64,000 nt of DNA from an uncultured Gammaproteobacteria bacterium (GTDB lineage Bacteria; Pseudomonadota; Gammaproteobacteria; Pseudomonadales; Porticoccaceae): assembly GCA_913058345.1 (NCBI GenBank), contig CAJXQR010000002.1, forward strand, positions 496,001 through 560,000, given 5' to 3'. The notes beneath the pieces were generated by a model, which saw only the letters and a list, made by a program, of their open reading frames with translations, was not told the DNA's origin and did not search any database. The translations under genes and the position numbers were made by a program. Below are positions 9,983 to 18,647 of this stretch, piece by piece; within the stretch, counting starts at the first letter, position 1, and each line of letters begins with the position of its first letter.

Positions 9983-11365
9983 ATGAAAATTGTGATTGTT
10001 GGCGCCGGCCAGGTCGGTGGTACCCTGGCGGAAAACCTGGCCAATGAAGCGAATGATATTTCTCTGATCGACCCCGATGAGCACCGGCTTCGAGAATTAC
10101 AGGACCGGCTTGATATTCGCACAGTGCCGGGGCTGGGTTCCCACCCCGATGTGCTTGAGTCTGCCGGTATTGAAGATGCCGACATGTTGGTGGCCGTCAC
10201 CAGCAGCGACGAGGTCAATATGCTGGCCTGTCAAATCGCCTTTTCTCTGTACCGCACGCCAAAAAAAATTGCCCGTGTGCGAGCCAGTGGCTATATCAGC
10301 AAGACATATCGCGAAAAACTGTTCAACGACGCTCATGTGCCGGTCGATGTGTTAATTACTCCCGAACAAGTGGTGACTGACTATATTGGCAAGTTAGTTG
10401 AGCACCCCGGTGCTTTACAGGTACTCGATTTTGCCGATGGTGCAGTACAGTTAATGGCGATACGGGCTACTGCCGGTGGTCCGATGGTGGGTTATCAACT
10501 TAGCGCTATTCGTGAGGAAATGCCCGGTGTCGATGCCCGGGCAGCGGCAATTTTTCGCCAGGATCGCTCCATTGTACCCAAGGGTGACACGATCATCGAA
10601 GAGGGCGACGAAGTGTTCTTCGTCGCCGCTCGTTTCAATATTCTCAAAGTCATGAGTTATTTACGCCACTCAGAAAAACCCTACCGCCGTTTGATTATTG
10701 CCGGGGGAGGGAATATTGGTTTTCGTCTGGCTAAAGCGTTGGAAGGTAGCTACAACGTCAAGGTGATTGAATTCCACCTGTCGCGGGCCGAGTATCTCGC
10801 CGAAGCTTTGCATAAGTCCGTGGTATTGAATGGCCAGGCGGCTGACCGGGAATTACTGCTCGAAGAAAATATCGATAAAACGGATGTTTTTATTGCGGTC
10901 ACCAATGATGATGAGGTCAATATTATGGCCTCGCTATTGGCTAAGCGCCTGGGTGCGCGCAAAGTGATGACCCTTATTACCAATCCGGTTTACGCGGAAT
11001 TAATGCAGGGCAGTGAAATTGATATTGCCGTCTCTCCACAGCAAGCGACCACCAGCTCGCTACTGAGTCATGTGCGGCGCGGTGATACCGTTAACGCACA
11101 TTCCCTGCGACGTGGTGCGGCCGAAGCGTTGGAAATTGTCGCTCATGGTGATGCCAAAAGCTCGAAAGTAGTCGGCAAAGCAATTGAAGATCTCACCCTC
11201 CCCGCCGGTTCAACCATCGCCGCGCTGGTGCGTCGTGGCGAGGTGGTTATCACCCACCACGACACGGTGATAGAGTCGGAAGATCACGTTATCGTGTTTA
11301 TGATCGACAAACGCCATACACGGGATATCGAAAAGCTCTTCCAGGTCGGGTTTACCTTCTTCTAG
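9983..11365 (+). CDS. trkA: Trk potassium uptake regulator TrkA
   Basis: Cytoplasmic NAD(H)/nucleotide-binding gating ring of the Trk K+ uptake system. The 460-residue protein is a tandem duplication of an RCK module: the first Rossmann domain begins VGAGQVGGTLAENL (residues 5-18), the second IAGGGNIGFRLAKAL (about 236-250). Each is followed by an RCK_C domain, the second ending in VIVFMIDKRHTRDIEKLF. It sits 50 bases upstream of trkH, so channel and regulator are probably co-transcribed. In P. aeruginosa trkA also follows rsmB, but trkH is not always adjacent. Confidence 0.96.
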   Translation: MKIVIVGAGQVGGTLAENLANEANDISLIDPDEHRLRELQDRLDIRTVPGLGSHPDVLESAGIEDADMLVAVTSSDEVNMLACQIAFSLYRTPKKIARVRASGYISKTYREKLFNDAHVPVDVLITPEQVVTDYIGKLVEHPGALQVLDFADGAVQLMAIRATAGGPMVGYQLSAIREEMPGVDARAAAIFRQDRSIVPKGDTIIEEGDEVFFVAARFNILKVMSYLRHSEKPYRRLIIAGGGNIGFRLAKALEGSYNVKVIEFHLSRAEYLAEALHKSVVLNGQAADRELLLEENIDKTDVFIAVTNDDEVNIMASLLAKRLGARKVMTLITNPVYAELMQGSEIDIAVSPQQATTSSLLSHVRRGDTVNAHSLRRGAAEALEIVAHGDAKSSKVVGKAIEDLTLPAGSTIAALVRRGEVVITHHDTVIESEDHVIVFMIDKRHTRDIEKLFQVGFTFF

Positions 11366-11415
11366 GACACTCCTTACACGATGTTTAACTTCCTCAGTAT
11401 TGGCCTTATTTAATA

Positions 11416-12861
11416 ATGCACTATTCGATTATTGCGCGTATTTTGGGCTTGCTGCTGATGATCTTCAGCCTCACTTTGTTAGTGCCTACTATCGTTGCGG
11501 CAATGTATCAGGAGCATACCATCGAGGCTTTTTTTCTGGCCTTCGCCATTATTTTTTCGATTGGCATGCTGGTGTGGCTGCCCAATAGCCGCAGCAGCGG
11601 CGAACTGCGCATCCGCGATGGTTTCCTGGTCACCGTGCTTTTTTGGAGCATGCTGGGTTTAGGCGGGGCCCTCCCGCTGGCCCTGATTGAGCCCGCCTTA
11701 TCGCCGATCGATGCAGTGTTTGAATCCATCTCCGGTTTGACCACCACCGGAGCAACGGTAATTAGTGGGCTGGATGAGCTGCCGCGCTCGGTTCTTTACT
11801 ACCGCCAGCAGCTACAGTGGCTGGGGGGTATCGGTATTGTGGTGATTGCGGTGGCGATTATGCCGATGCTGGGTATTGGGGGCATGCAGCTGTATCGCAC
11901 CGAAACCCCGGGACCGGTTAAAGACAGTAAGCTCACCCCGCGTATCACCGAGACGGCCAAGATGCTGTTTTTGATTTATATGGTGCTCACCCTGGCCTGT
12001 GGGCTCGCTTATTGGTTAGCGGGAATGGAGCCTTTTGACGCCATTGGCCACAGCTTCGCAACGGTCGCCATCGGTGGTTTTTCAACCCATGATACGAGTA
12101 TGGGTTTTTTCGATAGTGCTTTAATTAACAGTGTCTGTGTGTTTTTTATGATCCTGTCAGGGCTGAATTTCGGTTTGCATTTTATGGTCTGGCATCGCAA
12201 GAGTCTGCGACCCTACTTTTTCGACTCTGAGGCGCGCTTGTATATAGCGATGCTGCTGGGAGGGGTTTTAATTGTTTGTGCCTATCTTTATTACAGTGGC
12301 ACTTACGGTGTAACGGGGAGTGTTAACCACGGGATTTTTCAGCTGGTGTCAATTATGACCACCACCGGGTTTGCTACCGATAACTTTAGTACGTGGCCCA
12401 GTTTCGTTCCCTTCTTTCTTATTTTTCTGTCATTTTTTGGTGCCTGTGCCGGGTCTACCGGCGGCGGTATAAAAGTTGGCCGGATGATGATTATGGCCAA
12501 GCAGGGTCTGGGTGAAATTCAAAAGTTGATCCACCCCAGCGCGGTGATTCCCATAAAAGTTAATGGGCGCATCGTGCCAGAGCGAATCACCAACTCCATT
12601 TGGGCCTTCTTTGGGGTGTATCTGGCGGTATTTTACGGCATAGTGCTGTTGTTGATGGCCTCAGGTCTCGATTACATTACCGCCTGGTCGGCGACCGCTG
12701 CATCGCTCAACAACGTCGGCCCCGGCCTGGGTGACGTGGCGGCCAATTACGGTGACATCAATGGCTTTGCCAAAGTGATACTGTGCGGTGGCATGCTATT
12801 GGGCCGGCTAGAAATCTTTACGCTATTAGTGTTGTTTACGCCAATGTTCTGGCGGCGTTAA
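11416..12861 (+). CDS. trkH: Trk potassium uptake channel TrkH
   Basis: Inner-membrane K+-translocating subunit. The 481-residue protein is strongly hydrophobic throughout and has the four pore repeats of the TrkH/KtrB superfamily; visible selectivity-loop segments include ESISGLTTTGATV, FATVAIGGFSTHD, IMTTTGFATDNF and SLNNVGPGLGD, each with the conserved filter Gly. AGSTGGGIKVGR is the intramembrane gating-loop motif. It pairs with TrkA just upstream. Its end overlaps the end of the convergent acyl-CoA ligase gene by four bases. Confidence 0.96.
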   Translation: MHYSIIARILGLLLMIFSLTLLVPTIVAAMYQEHTIEAFFLAFAIIFSIGMLVWLPNSRSSGELRIRDGFLVTVLFWSMLGLGGALPLALIEPALSPIDAVFESISGLTTTGATVISGLDELPRSVLYYRQQLQWLGGIGIVVIAVAIMPMLGIGGMQLYRTETPGPVKDSKLTPRITETAKMLFLIYMVLTLACGLAYWLAGMEPFDAIGHSFATVAIGGFSTHDTSMGFFDSALINSVCVFFMILSGLNFGLHFMVWHRKSLRPYFFDSEARLYIAMLLGGVLIVCAYLYYSGTYGVTGSVNHGIFQLVSIMTTTGFATDNFSTWPSFVPFFLIFLSFFGACAGSTGGGIKVGRMMIMAKQGLGEIQKLIHPSAVIPIKVNGRIVPERITNSIWAFFGVYLAVFYGIVLLLMASGLDYITAWSATAASLNNVGPGLGDVAANYGDINGFAKVILCGGMLLGRLEIFTLLVLFTPMFWRR

Positions 12862-14447
12862 CTCGCGCCTGCAAAGAGGTCTACATACTCTTTGCGCAGC
12901 AGGTGTTTTTTCACTTTGCCTGTTGCCGTCATCGGTAATTCTTCGAGAATAATCACGCGTTTTGGCGTTTCGAACCCCCCCAGTTCAGTTTTGCAGTGAT
13001 CGATAATTGATTGCTCGTCGAGTTGCGCATCGGGCTTGCGGCTGACTACAGCCGTAACCGCTTCACCCCAGTGTTCGTGAGGCAAGCCAATAACACCGAC
13101 GTTAGCCACGCCCTCGCAGGCGAGGATACAGCTCTCGACTTTTACCGATGAGACATTTTCACCCCCTGATTTAACGATATCTTTCTTGCGGTCGACAAAA
13201 CAAAATTGCCCGTCGTCGTCGATATAGCCAATGTCGCCCGAGTGATGCCAGCCAAAGGCCTGAGCTTCCTCGGTGGCTTCTTCGTTACGATAGTAACCGA
13301 GCATGACCTGAGGGCAACGCCACACCACTTCGCCAATTTCGCCGGGGGGCAGAAAGTTGCCCTGATCGTCCATCACCGCCTGGTCACTGGTAATGGAGCC
13401 GTCACCCCAAATATTACCTTCTTTCTGGCCCACCCAGTGAGTGTCCATGACGGTGGCGACCCCAGTGATTTCTGTTTGTCCCGAACCCGTCAAAAAAGGA
13501 CAGCCAAAGATCTGATTTAATTGATCCAATGTGGGCGCATCCATGGGCGCCATACCGTACATGCCGATCCGCATACTGGAATAGTCGTATTGCTCAAGCG
13601 TTGGGCAGCCGAGCATGGCTTTCCACATTAATGGCAGCAAAATGGCGAACTCGAGTTTTTCCGACTCGATTAAGGCCAGTACCGTGGCTGGATTAAAGCC
13701 ATTTTGTAGCACTACTTTTGCGCCGAGATGCAGTGATACCAGGGCAAAGAGTTCAGCGGTGATGTGGAACAGTGGTAATACGGCGGGGTGGGCAGTACTG
13801 TCTTTATTGGCACCAAGGCTGATAACGGTGTTCAGGGTGGCGATGTAAATGTTTTTGTGCGACAGCATGACGCCCTTGGGATGAGCGGTGGTGCCACTGG
13901 TGTACATGATTTGAGCGAGGTCGTCGTCTTCGATGATAATATCTTCAATTTCTGTGTGCGTCTGTCCATCAAGCAGGGCGTCGAAATCCAGAAAGGGCTC
14001 ACTGGCTTTGCCCGATAGATTGACGAGCAGAAACTCACGGTCAATATTGGCCGTGGCTTGGGCAGCGAGGGGGTGAAGGTTCTCATCGGCAAACACAGCG
14101 ACAGCGCCGGAGTGTTCGATATTGTATTCCACATCGCTGGGGTTCTGCACATAATTAACCGGCACCGCGACAAAGCCGCCTTTAAAACAACTGAGCAGCA
14201 CGGTCAGTAGCTGGCTGGTATTCGCGCCGAGAATGGCAATGCGATCGCCCTGTTTTACCCCCTTAGCGCGCAAGCCGTGAACCGTTTGGTTAACGCGTTG
14301 ATTGAGCGTGTTGAAGTCGGTGGCAATACGTTGACCGTCAATAAATTCAACCAGAGCTTCGTTCTGCCCGTGGCTGGCGGCACGGCGGCGCAACATGTCG
14401 CCCATGGCGATACGGCGGATTAAGTTGACGTCGAGGGGAGTACTCAT
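12858..14447 (-). CDS. Acyl-CoA ligase (AMP-forming)
   Basis: An ANL-superfamily enzyme of 529 residues that should activate a carboxylic acid to its CoA thioester via an acyl-AMP. Motifs in order: MYTSGTTAHPKGVMLSH (ATP-binding P-loop), GSGQTEITG, the SGDIGYIDDDGQFCFVDRKKD hinge region (A7/A8), KSGGENVSSVKVE, and the C-terminal TATGKVKKHLLRKE with the catalytic Lys. The ATG at 14447, with AGGAA upstream, is preferred over a TTG two codons earlier. Substrate is unknown. It stands at the 3' end of a minus-strand catabolic cluster with SDRs, an acyl-CoA dehydrogenase and an APH-type kinase, suggesting it feeds that pathway. Confidence 0.88.
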   Translation of the reverse strand: MSTPLDVNLIRRIAMGDMLRRRAASHGQNEALVEFIDGQRIATDFNTLNQRVNQTVHGLRAKGVKQGDRIAILGANTSQLLTVLLSCFKGGFVAVPVNYVQNPSDVEYNIEHSGAVAVFADENLHPLAAQATANIDREFLLVNLSGKASEPFLDFDALLDGQTHTEIEDIIIEDDDLAQIMYTSGTTAHPKGVMLSHKNIYIATLNTVISLGANKDSTAHPAVLPLFHITAELFALVSLHLGAKVVLQNGFNPATVLALIESEKLEFAILLPLMWKAMLGCPTLEQYDYSSMRIGMYGMAPMDAPTLDQLNQIFGCPFLTGSGQTEITGVATVMDTHWVGQKEGNIWGDGSITSDQAVMDDQGNFLPPGEIGEVVWRCPQVMLGYYRNEEATEEAQAFGWHHSGDIGYIDDDGQFCFVDRKKDIVKSGGENVSSVKVESCILACEGVANVGVIGLPHEHWGEAVTAVVSRKPDAQLDEQSIIDHCKTELGGFETPKRVIILEELPMTATGKVKKHLLRKEYVDLFAGAS

Positions 14448-14473
14448 GGGCAAATTCCTATTGTTTGTTGATG

Positions 14474-15415
14474 TTATTTAGGCGCCAGTAACTTGTCGGC
14501 GCCGCCCTTTTCAAGCCAGTGGGCGCAATCGGGGCTCAAAGCGCGTTTAACAGCGGCTTCACATTCTTTTAATTCGTCAGCGCTCAGTACCTCGCGCCAG
14601 CGGCCGTTAGTACCTTTATTGACAAAGGTTTTGGCACCGCCAGCGAAAATTTTATCGACACCAGGTAATAATTCAACGGCATTGTTTTTCATGCTGTCGA
14701 AGCTTGCCTGTTCGACGAGGCTAGGCCATAGCGCTTCATCCACCGTGATGTCCAGAAAGTCGGCAACCTTGCGCATTTCGCCTTCGAGGTCAGCCAACAA
14801 GTCGTTGAAATGCACCAGATAAATATTCGGCAAGTGGCGATAATCCCACCACGACTGAATAAATGTTAGATGCGACCAGAAGGGGTAGCCATCAGTCTCC
14901 CACTCAAAACTACCTTTGTTAATCCAGTCGTGCCAGAGGTCGTGGATATCGTCATACAGTGGTGGAAATTCTTTGCCGACCCGACCGGGGGTGTTGTTCA
15001 GTGCGTTAATAAAGCCCTTGGTGTAGTTCGAGGTATGATTCCATAGCGACATAAATACATCGCGCACATCGCGGCCGATAACGAGGTATTTCATCTCGGG
15101 ATAATAGGGCAGGGCATTGAGGGGCGAGTGGGTTTTTAGAAAGCGGCGGTGAGTTTGCGCTTCTATGGTTTCAAGGGTTTCATCCAGTGGGCCGAGGCGC
15201 ATATCGAGCCAGATCGACATGTCATGAAAAGACTCGGCGGGCGGATTGTCCTGGAATATCAGCAGCGAAACGATGCGTTGCATCCAGGTGGTACCGCTCT
15301 TCATTGAGGTGCAAACGAGGATGTCGTCATCGCGCACCTTGAAATTATCCCAGCGGGTGCTGTCGAGGTGATGGTTTTGATAAGTTCTATTGCGTGTGGG
15401 GAAGTCTGCTCTCAT
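14474..15415 (-). CDS. PAPS-dependent sulfotransferase
   Basis: A 313-residue member of the Sulfotransfer_1 family, which transfers sulfate from PAPS to hydroxyl or amine groups of small molecules. The 5'-phosphosulfate loop is CTSMKSGTTWMQRIV (about 34-48) and the 3'-phosphate-binding motif is VIGRDVRDVFMSLWNH (about 111-126). The C-terminal RWREVL segment is also typical of the family. Substrate unknown. It is 26 bases upstream of the acyl-CoA ligase, so the two are likely co-transcribed. Homologues in marine gammaproteobacteria often accompany lipid or steroid catabolic genes; that link is inference. Confidence 0.88.
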   Translation of the reverse strand: MRADFPTRNRTYQNHHLDSTRWDNFKVRDDDILVCTSMKSGTTWMQRIVSLLIFQDNPPAESFHDMSIWLDMRLGPLDETLETIEAQTHRRFLKTHSPLNALPYYPEMKYLVIGRDVRDVFMSLWNHTSNYTKGFINALNNTPGRVGKEFPPLYDDIHDLWHDWINKGSFEWETDGYPFWSHLTFIQSWWDYRHLPNIYLVHFNDLLADLEGEMRKVADFLDITVDEALWPSLVEQASFDSMKNNAVELLPGVDKIFAGGAKTFVNKGTNGRWREVLSADELKECEAAVKRALSPDCAHWLEKGGADKLLAPK

Positions 15416-15476
15416 GTTTGAAACCTGTTCTTTTTATTGTTGTTTGTTTATCAGTTCTATCTAAAGGCCCGTCGGC

Positions 15477-16091
15477 TTAAAACCCCTCGTCGAGATCAGC
15501 ATACCTGACAATACGCGGCTCGCCACTTTCAGCACTGACTTCAATAATACTATGACAACAATTGTGCATACCCGGCGGCTCCCAGAAGCGACTCAGGGGG
15601 CGACCTTCGTAGTGGGAGAGCACCGATTTAATCCATACGCCGTGACTGACGAGTGCGATCTCCATCCCCGCGCAATCCGTGAGAATGGCTTGAACTGCGG
15701 TCAGCGCACGATGCTGTACAGCATGGAAGGTCTCCGCGCCTTCCACGTTGAAAAGATCGGGCGTATTGCGGAAAGCCGAAACTGCTTGGGGCTCCACTTT
15801 TTCAATATCGGCGTAGAGATGCCCCTCCCACGGGCCCAGCATAATTTCACGTAAATCATCCTGCAAGCTTACCGGCTGTTGACAGTGGCTTAGGGCGAGG
15901 GCGGCGGTCTGTTGAGCCCGTGTGCTGGAGCTGGAAAAAACGCGATCAAAATTAATGGCGGCGAGTTTTTTTTGTAGAGCACGGGCCTGGTGCTGACCTT
16001 GTTCGCTGAGAACGGATTCACGTTGGCCCTGAATACGGCCCTCGGCATTCCAGTCTGTTTCGCCGTGGCGGATAAGATGTAGTCTGGTCAT
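15477..16091 (-). CDS. Histidine phosphatase family protein (phosphoglycerate-mutase-like)
   Basis: From the ATG at 16091 the 204-residue protein begins with the catalytic LIRHGETDWN motif (residues 5-14), followed by GRIQGQRESVLSEQG and the SSSTRAQQTA segment. The second catalytic His is present in LVSHGVW. This branch includes cofactor-dependent phosphoglycerate mutases, alpha-ribazole phosphatases and broad phosphatases; sequence alone does not separate them. No cobalamin genes are nearby, so a general phosphatase is the safer call. A TTG start seven codons upstream is possible but would add a non-conserved tail. Confidence 0.85.
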   Translation of the reverse strand: MTRLHLIRHGETDWNAEGRIQGQRESVLSEQGQHQARALQKKLAAINFDRVFSSSSTRAQQTAALALSHCQQPVSLQDDLREIMLGPWEGHLYADIEKVEPQAVSAFRNTPDLFNVEGAETFHAVQHRALTAVQAILTDCAGMEIALVSHGVWIKSVLSHYEGRPLSRFWEPPGMHNCCHSIIEVSAESGEPRIVRYADLDEGF

Positions 16092-16147
16092 AATGGTCCG
16101 TTGCTTATTCAAGGTCGTTGTTAAAGGTATGTTTTACGGTATATTTT

Positions 16148-16357
16148 TTAGCCACAAGAAACATGAATGATCCGCCAATAACAGCCCTTACAGAATCGAA
16201 AATCCCGGAAGAGGTTTGTGTAGAGAAGGGGTTCCCTGTGTCGAAAAAAGAGCCAGAAAGGTCGAGCAGGCCTGTAACTGGCATTGTTGATCCGAGAAAA
16301 CATCGCTAATACGAGTAATATCAGCACGCTATAAATTAAGATCACGACTAGTCTCAT
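16148..16357 (-). CDS. Possible small membrane protein
   Basis: A 69-residue frame starting with ATG at 16357, twelve bases after the pdxH stop. It begins with a clear hydrophobic helix (LVVILIYSVLILLVLAMF, about residues 3-20) and has a basic, aromatic C-terminal half with two Cys residues. No ribosome-binding site is obvious and I recognise no family. The hydrophobic segment and position after pdxH favour a real small gene; a competing frame lies on the other strand. Uncertain. Confidence 0.3.
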   Translation of the reverse strand: MRLVVILIYSVLILLVLAMFSRINNASYRPARPFWLFFRHREPLLYTNLFRDFRFCKGCYWRIIHVSCG

Positions 16358-16369
16358 ATCTTGGTTTAC

Positions 16370-17008
16370 TTAGGGCGCCAGCTGCGTAATTATCCAGTTT
16401 TTATTTTCGTTGAGACTGTACTGATAGCGATCGTGCAGGCGATTCTCCCCCCCCTGCCAAAACTGAAACTCCTCGGGCACCACGCGAAAGCCGCCCCAAA
16501 AATCCGGTGTCGGTATTTCTCCGTGGGCGAATTTTTCTTTCATGGCCATAAACTGGCTTTCGAGAGCCTGGCGTGAGGTTAAACGTGAACTTTGCTTAGA
16601 TGCCCAGGCGGCGAGTTGGCTGTCTTTGGGGCGGCTGAGAAAATATTTCAGTACTTCTTTGCGACTGACTTTTTCAACTCGACCGCCAATGCTCACCTGC
16701 CGGTCGAGGAAAAACCACGGAAAATGCAGGCTCGCATAGGGATTCCCGGCGATGTCGTGGGCCTTGCGACTGCCCAGGTTGGTGTAGAAAACCAGGCCTC
16801 GCTTATCAACACCTTTTAGCAGCACGGCGCGATGCCAGGGTTTATTGTCAGCATTGACTGTGGCAACGGTCATTGCGGTAGGGTCTTTAATGGGTGACCG
16901 GCAAGCCTGATCGAGCCACAACTGGAACTGCTCGAAAGGGCAGTCCAGTAATGAGTCTCGGCTGAGGTGTCCGTAGTCGTATTCTCTGCGCGTATCTTCA
17001 ATAGACAT
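16370..17008 (-). CDS. pdxH: Pyridoxamine/pyridoxine 5'-phosphate oxidase
   Basis: FMN enzyme that oxidises PNP and PMP to pyridoxal 5'-phosphate. The 212-residue protein has the N-terminal RREYDYGHLSRDSL substrate segment, the FMN-binding core (TVATVNADNKPWHRAVLLKG, then YTNLGSRKAHDIAGN), the SRPKDSQLAAWASKQSS motif and the C-terminal RVVPEEFQFWQGGENRLHDR signature. Length is normal. It is followed on the same strand by a possible small membrane gene and preceded by an SDR gene 15 bases away; it may be co-transcribed with the SDR cluster. Confidence 0.96.
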   Translation of the reverse strand: MSIEDTRREYDYGHLSRDSLLDCPFEQFQLWLDQACRSPIKDPTAMTVATVNADNKPWHRAVLLKGVDKRGLVFYTNLGSRKAHDIAGNPYASLHFPWFFLDRQVSIGGRVEKVSRKEVLKYFLSRPKDSQLAAWASKQSSRLTSRQALESQFMAMKEKFAHGEIPTPDFWGGFRVVPEEFQFWQGGENRLHDRYQYSLNENKNWIITQLAP

Positions 17009-17023
17009 GAAACCCCCTGTGGG

Positions 17024-17794
17024 CTAGCTAGCGGCGAGTCCACCATCGAGAGGCACGACGGCGCCATTCATAAAACTATTGTCTTTAGAACAGGCCCAAA
17101 GCATGGCCTGAACGATTTCTTCGACCTCGCCAAGTCGCTTCATGGGGTTGCCGGCCATGAGGTTTTCGCGGCTTTTACCACCCGCCGCTTTTAGGCTGTT
17201 TTCGACCAGTGGCGTTTTGGCAAAGGCGGGGCAAATGGCATTGACGCGAATATTCATTTTGCCGTATTCGAGGGCGGCTGACTTGGTCAACCCTACCACG
17301 CCGTGCTTGCCGGAGGCGTAAAGGCTTAAAAACGGTGAGCCCATTAACCCTGCCGCCGAGGCGACGTTGAGAATAACCCCAGCCCCCTGTTCGACCATCT
17401 GCGTGAGTTCGTATTTCATACAGAGAAAAACACCCTTTTGATTGACGCCGTTGGTTTGATCCCAATGGGCTTCGTCGAGTTGGTGGAGGCGTTTTTTTGG
17501 ATGGGAAATACCGGCGTTGTTAATACCAATATCGAGCCGACCGTAGTGCTCGACGCAGGCGCTGACGAAAGCTTTCACTTGTTCGTTGCTGCTGACGTCG
17601 CAGCCCATGGCCGTGGCTTCACCGCCCTTGGTTTTAATTTTATCGGCAACGGCTTGCACGGCCTCGGCGTTAATATCACTGAGGGCGAGTTTGGCGCCAG
17701 CTTGCGCGAAGCGCTGGGCAGCGAGTTCTCCAAAACCGCTGGCGGCTCCGGTGATAAGCACTACCTGATTACTAAAATCGTAGCTCGTATGCAT
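17024..17794 (-). CDS. SDR family oxidoreductase (first of three)
   Basis: Classical short-chain dehydrogenase of 256 residues. It has the cofactor loop TGAASGFG (about 15-22), the NNAG motif, catalytic Ser in NVASAAG, and Tyr-Lys in YASGKHG. The cofactor preference is probably NAD: a DI follows the second beta strand (LALSDINAEA). Substrate unknown, likely a hydroxyacyl-CoA or alcohol given the acyl-CoA ligase, acyl-CoA dehydrogenase and quinone-oxidoreductase genes of the cluster. In the cluster it lies between pdxH and a second SDR. Confidence 0.87.
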   Translation of the reverse strand: MHTSYDFSNQVVLITGAASGFGELAAQRFAQAGAKLALSDINAEAVQAVADKIKTKGGEATAMGCDVSSNEQVKAFVSACVEHYGRLDIGINNAGISHPKKRLHQLDEAHWDQTNGVNQKGVFLCMKYELTQMVEQGAGVILNVASAAGLMGSPFLSLYASGKHGVVGLTKSAALEYGKMNIRVNAICPAFAKTPLVENSLKAAGGKSRENLMAGNPMKRLGEVEEIVQAMLWACSKDNSFMNGAVVPLDGGLAAS

Positions 17795-17842
17795 CGTTTA
17801 TCTCCGCGTTTAGCCTGAGTAGTTTTTATAAAGCAGGGCCGT

Positions 17843-18607
17843 TTACAGGCTCATGCCACCATCGACGATGGTACAGGTGCCCGTGGTGTAGCTGCCCGCA
17901 TCTGAGACCAGGTAGAGCACGGCACCGGCCATTTCTTCGGGCTCGGCGTGCCGGCCCATGGGGATTTTTTCCATCAGCTGCTTGTGAATGTCCTCGTGGG
18001 TGAACAAGGCGCCGGCAAACTTGGTTTTGGTCAGTCCGGGTAGCAGGGCGTTGACGCGGATATTGTCTGGGCCACACTCTATGGCGAAGGTCTTGGTCAT
18101 ACTGACAATGGCCGCCTTGGAGATGGAGTAAATACCCTGCTGCGGCCCCGGTGACAGGGCATTGATGGAGGAGGTATTGACGATAGCGCCCGAGCCCTGT
18201 TGGCGCATCAACTTGCAGGCGGCGGTGGACATATAAAAATAACCGCGAATATTGACGTCGACAGTTTTCTGGAAAGAGGCAAGATCGGTATCGACCACGT
18301 GACCAAAGTAGGGGTTGGCCGCTGCGTTGTTGACGAGAATGTCCAATCGCCCGTGGGTGCTGGCAATATGCTCGAAAATGGCATCGATTTGTTCCATTTC
18401 GCCAATGTGGCAGGGGAAGGCCTCGGCTTTACCACCGGCGGCGATAATCTCATCAACCACTTTTTGACAGCCCTCTATGCGACGACTGGAGACAATAACG
18501 TGGGCGCCCTGTTCGGCGAACAGTTTGGCAATGGCTTCACCAATGCCTCGGCTAGCGCCGGTTACCAGCGCTATTCTGTCCGTTAAATTAAATAAATTTG
18601 TGCTCAT
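17843..18607 (-). CDS. SDR family oxidoreductase (second of three)
   Basis: Classical short-chain dehydrogenase of 254 residues with TGASRGIG (about 16-23), NNAA in place of NNAG, catalytic Ser in NTSSINAL and Tyr-Lys in YSISKAA. SSRR after the second strand suggests NADPH preference (inference from the Arg). It ends in the usual IVDGGMSL tail. Close to FabG-like and glucose/ribitol-type SDRs in outline; the substrate cannot be named. It is 48 bases upstream of the first SDR and 40 bases downstream of the third. Confidence 0.87.
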   Translation of the reverse strand: MSTNLFNLTDRIALVTGASRGIGEAIAKLFAEQGAHVIVSSRRIEGCQKVVDEIIAAGGKAEAFPCHIGEMEQIDAIFEHIASTHGRLDILVNNAAANPYFGHVVDTDLASFQKTVDVNIRGYFYMSTAACKLMRQQGSGAIVNTSSINALSPGPQQGIYSISKAAIVSMTKTFAIECGPDNIRVNALLPGLTKTKFAGALFTHEDIHKQLMEKIPMGRHAEPEEMAGAVLYLVSDAGSYTTGTCTIVDGGMSL

Positions 18608-18647
18608 TTTATTATCCTGAAAACTGAGTTGTTAAATTTTGGCAAAT

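Noticed and set aside
11381-11413. 10-codon leader frame (MFNFLSIGLI) between trkA and trkH
   Set aside because: Too short to separate from chance and no regulatory codon run or attenuator hairpin follows.
16118-16309. 63-codon plus-strand frame between the histidine phosphatase and pdxH genes
   Set aside because: Polar, no family and no ribosome-binding site; the minus-strand frame with a TM helix is the better, though weak, candidate.
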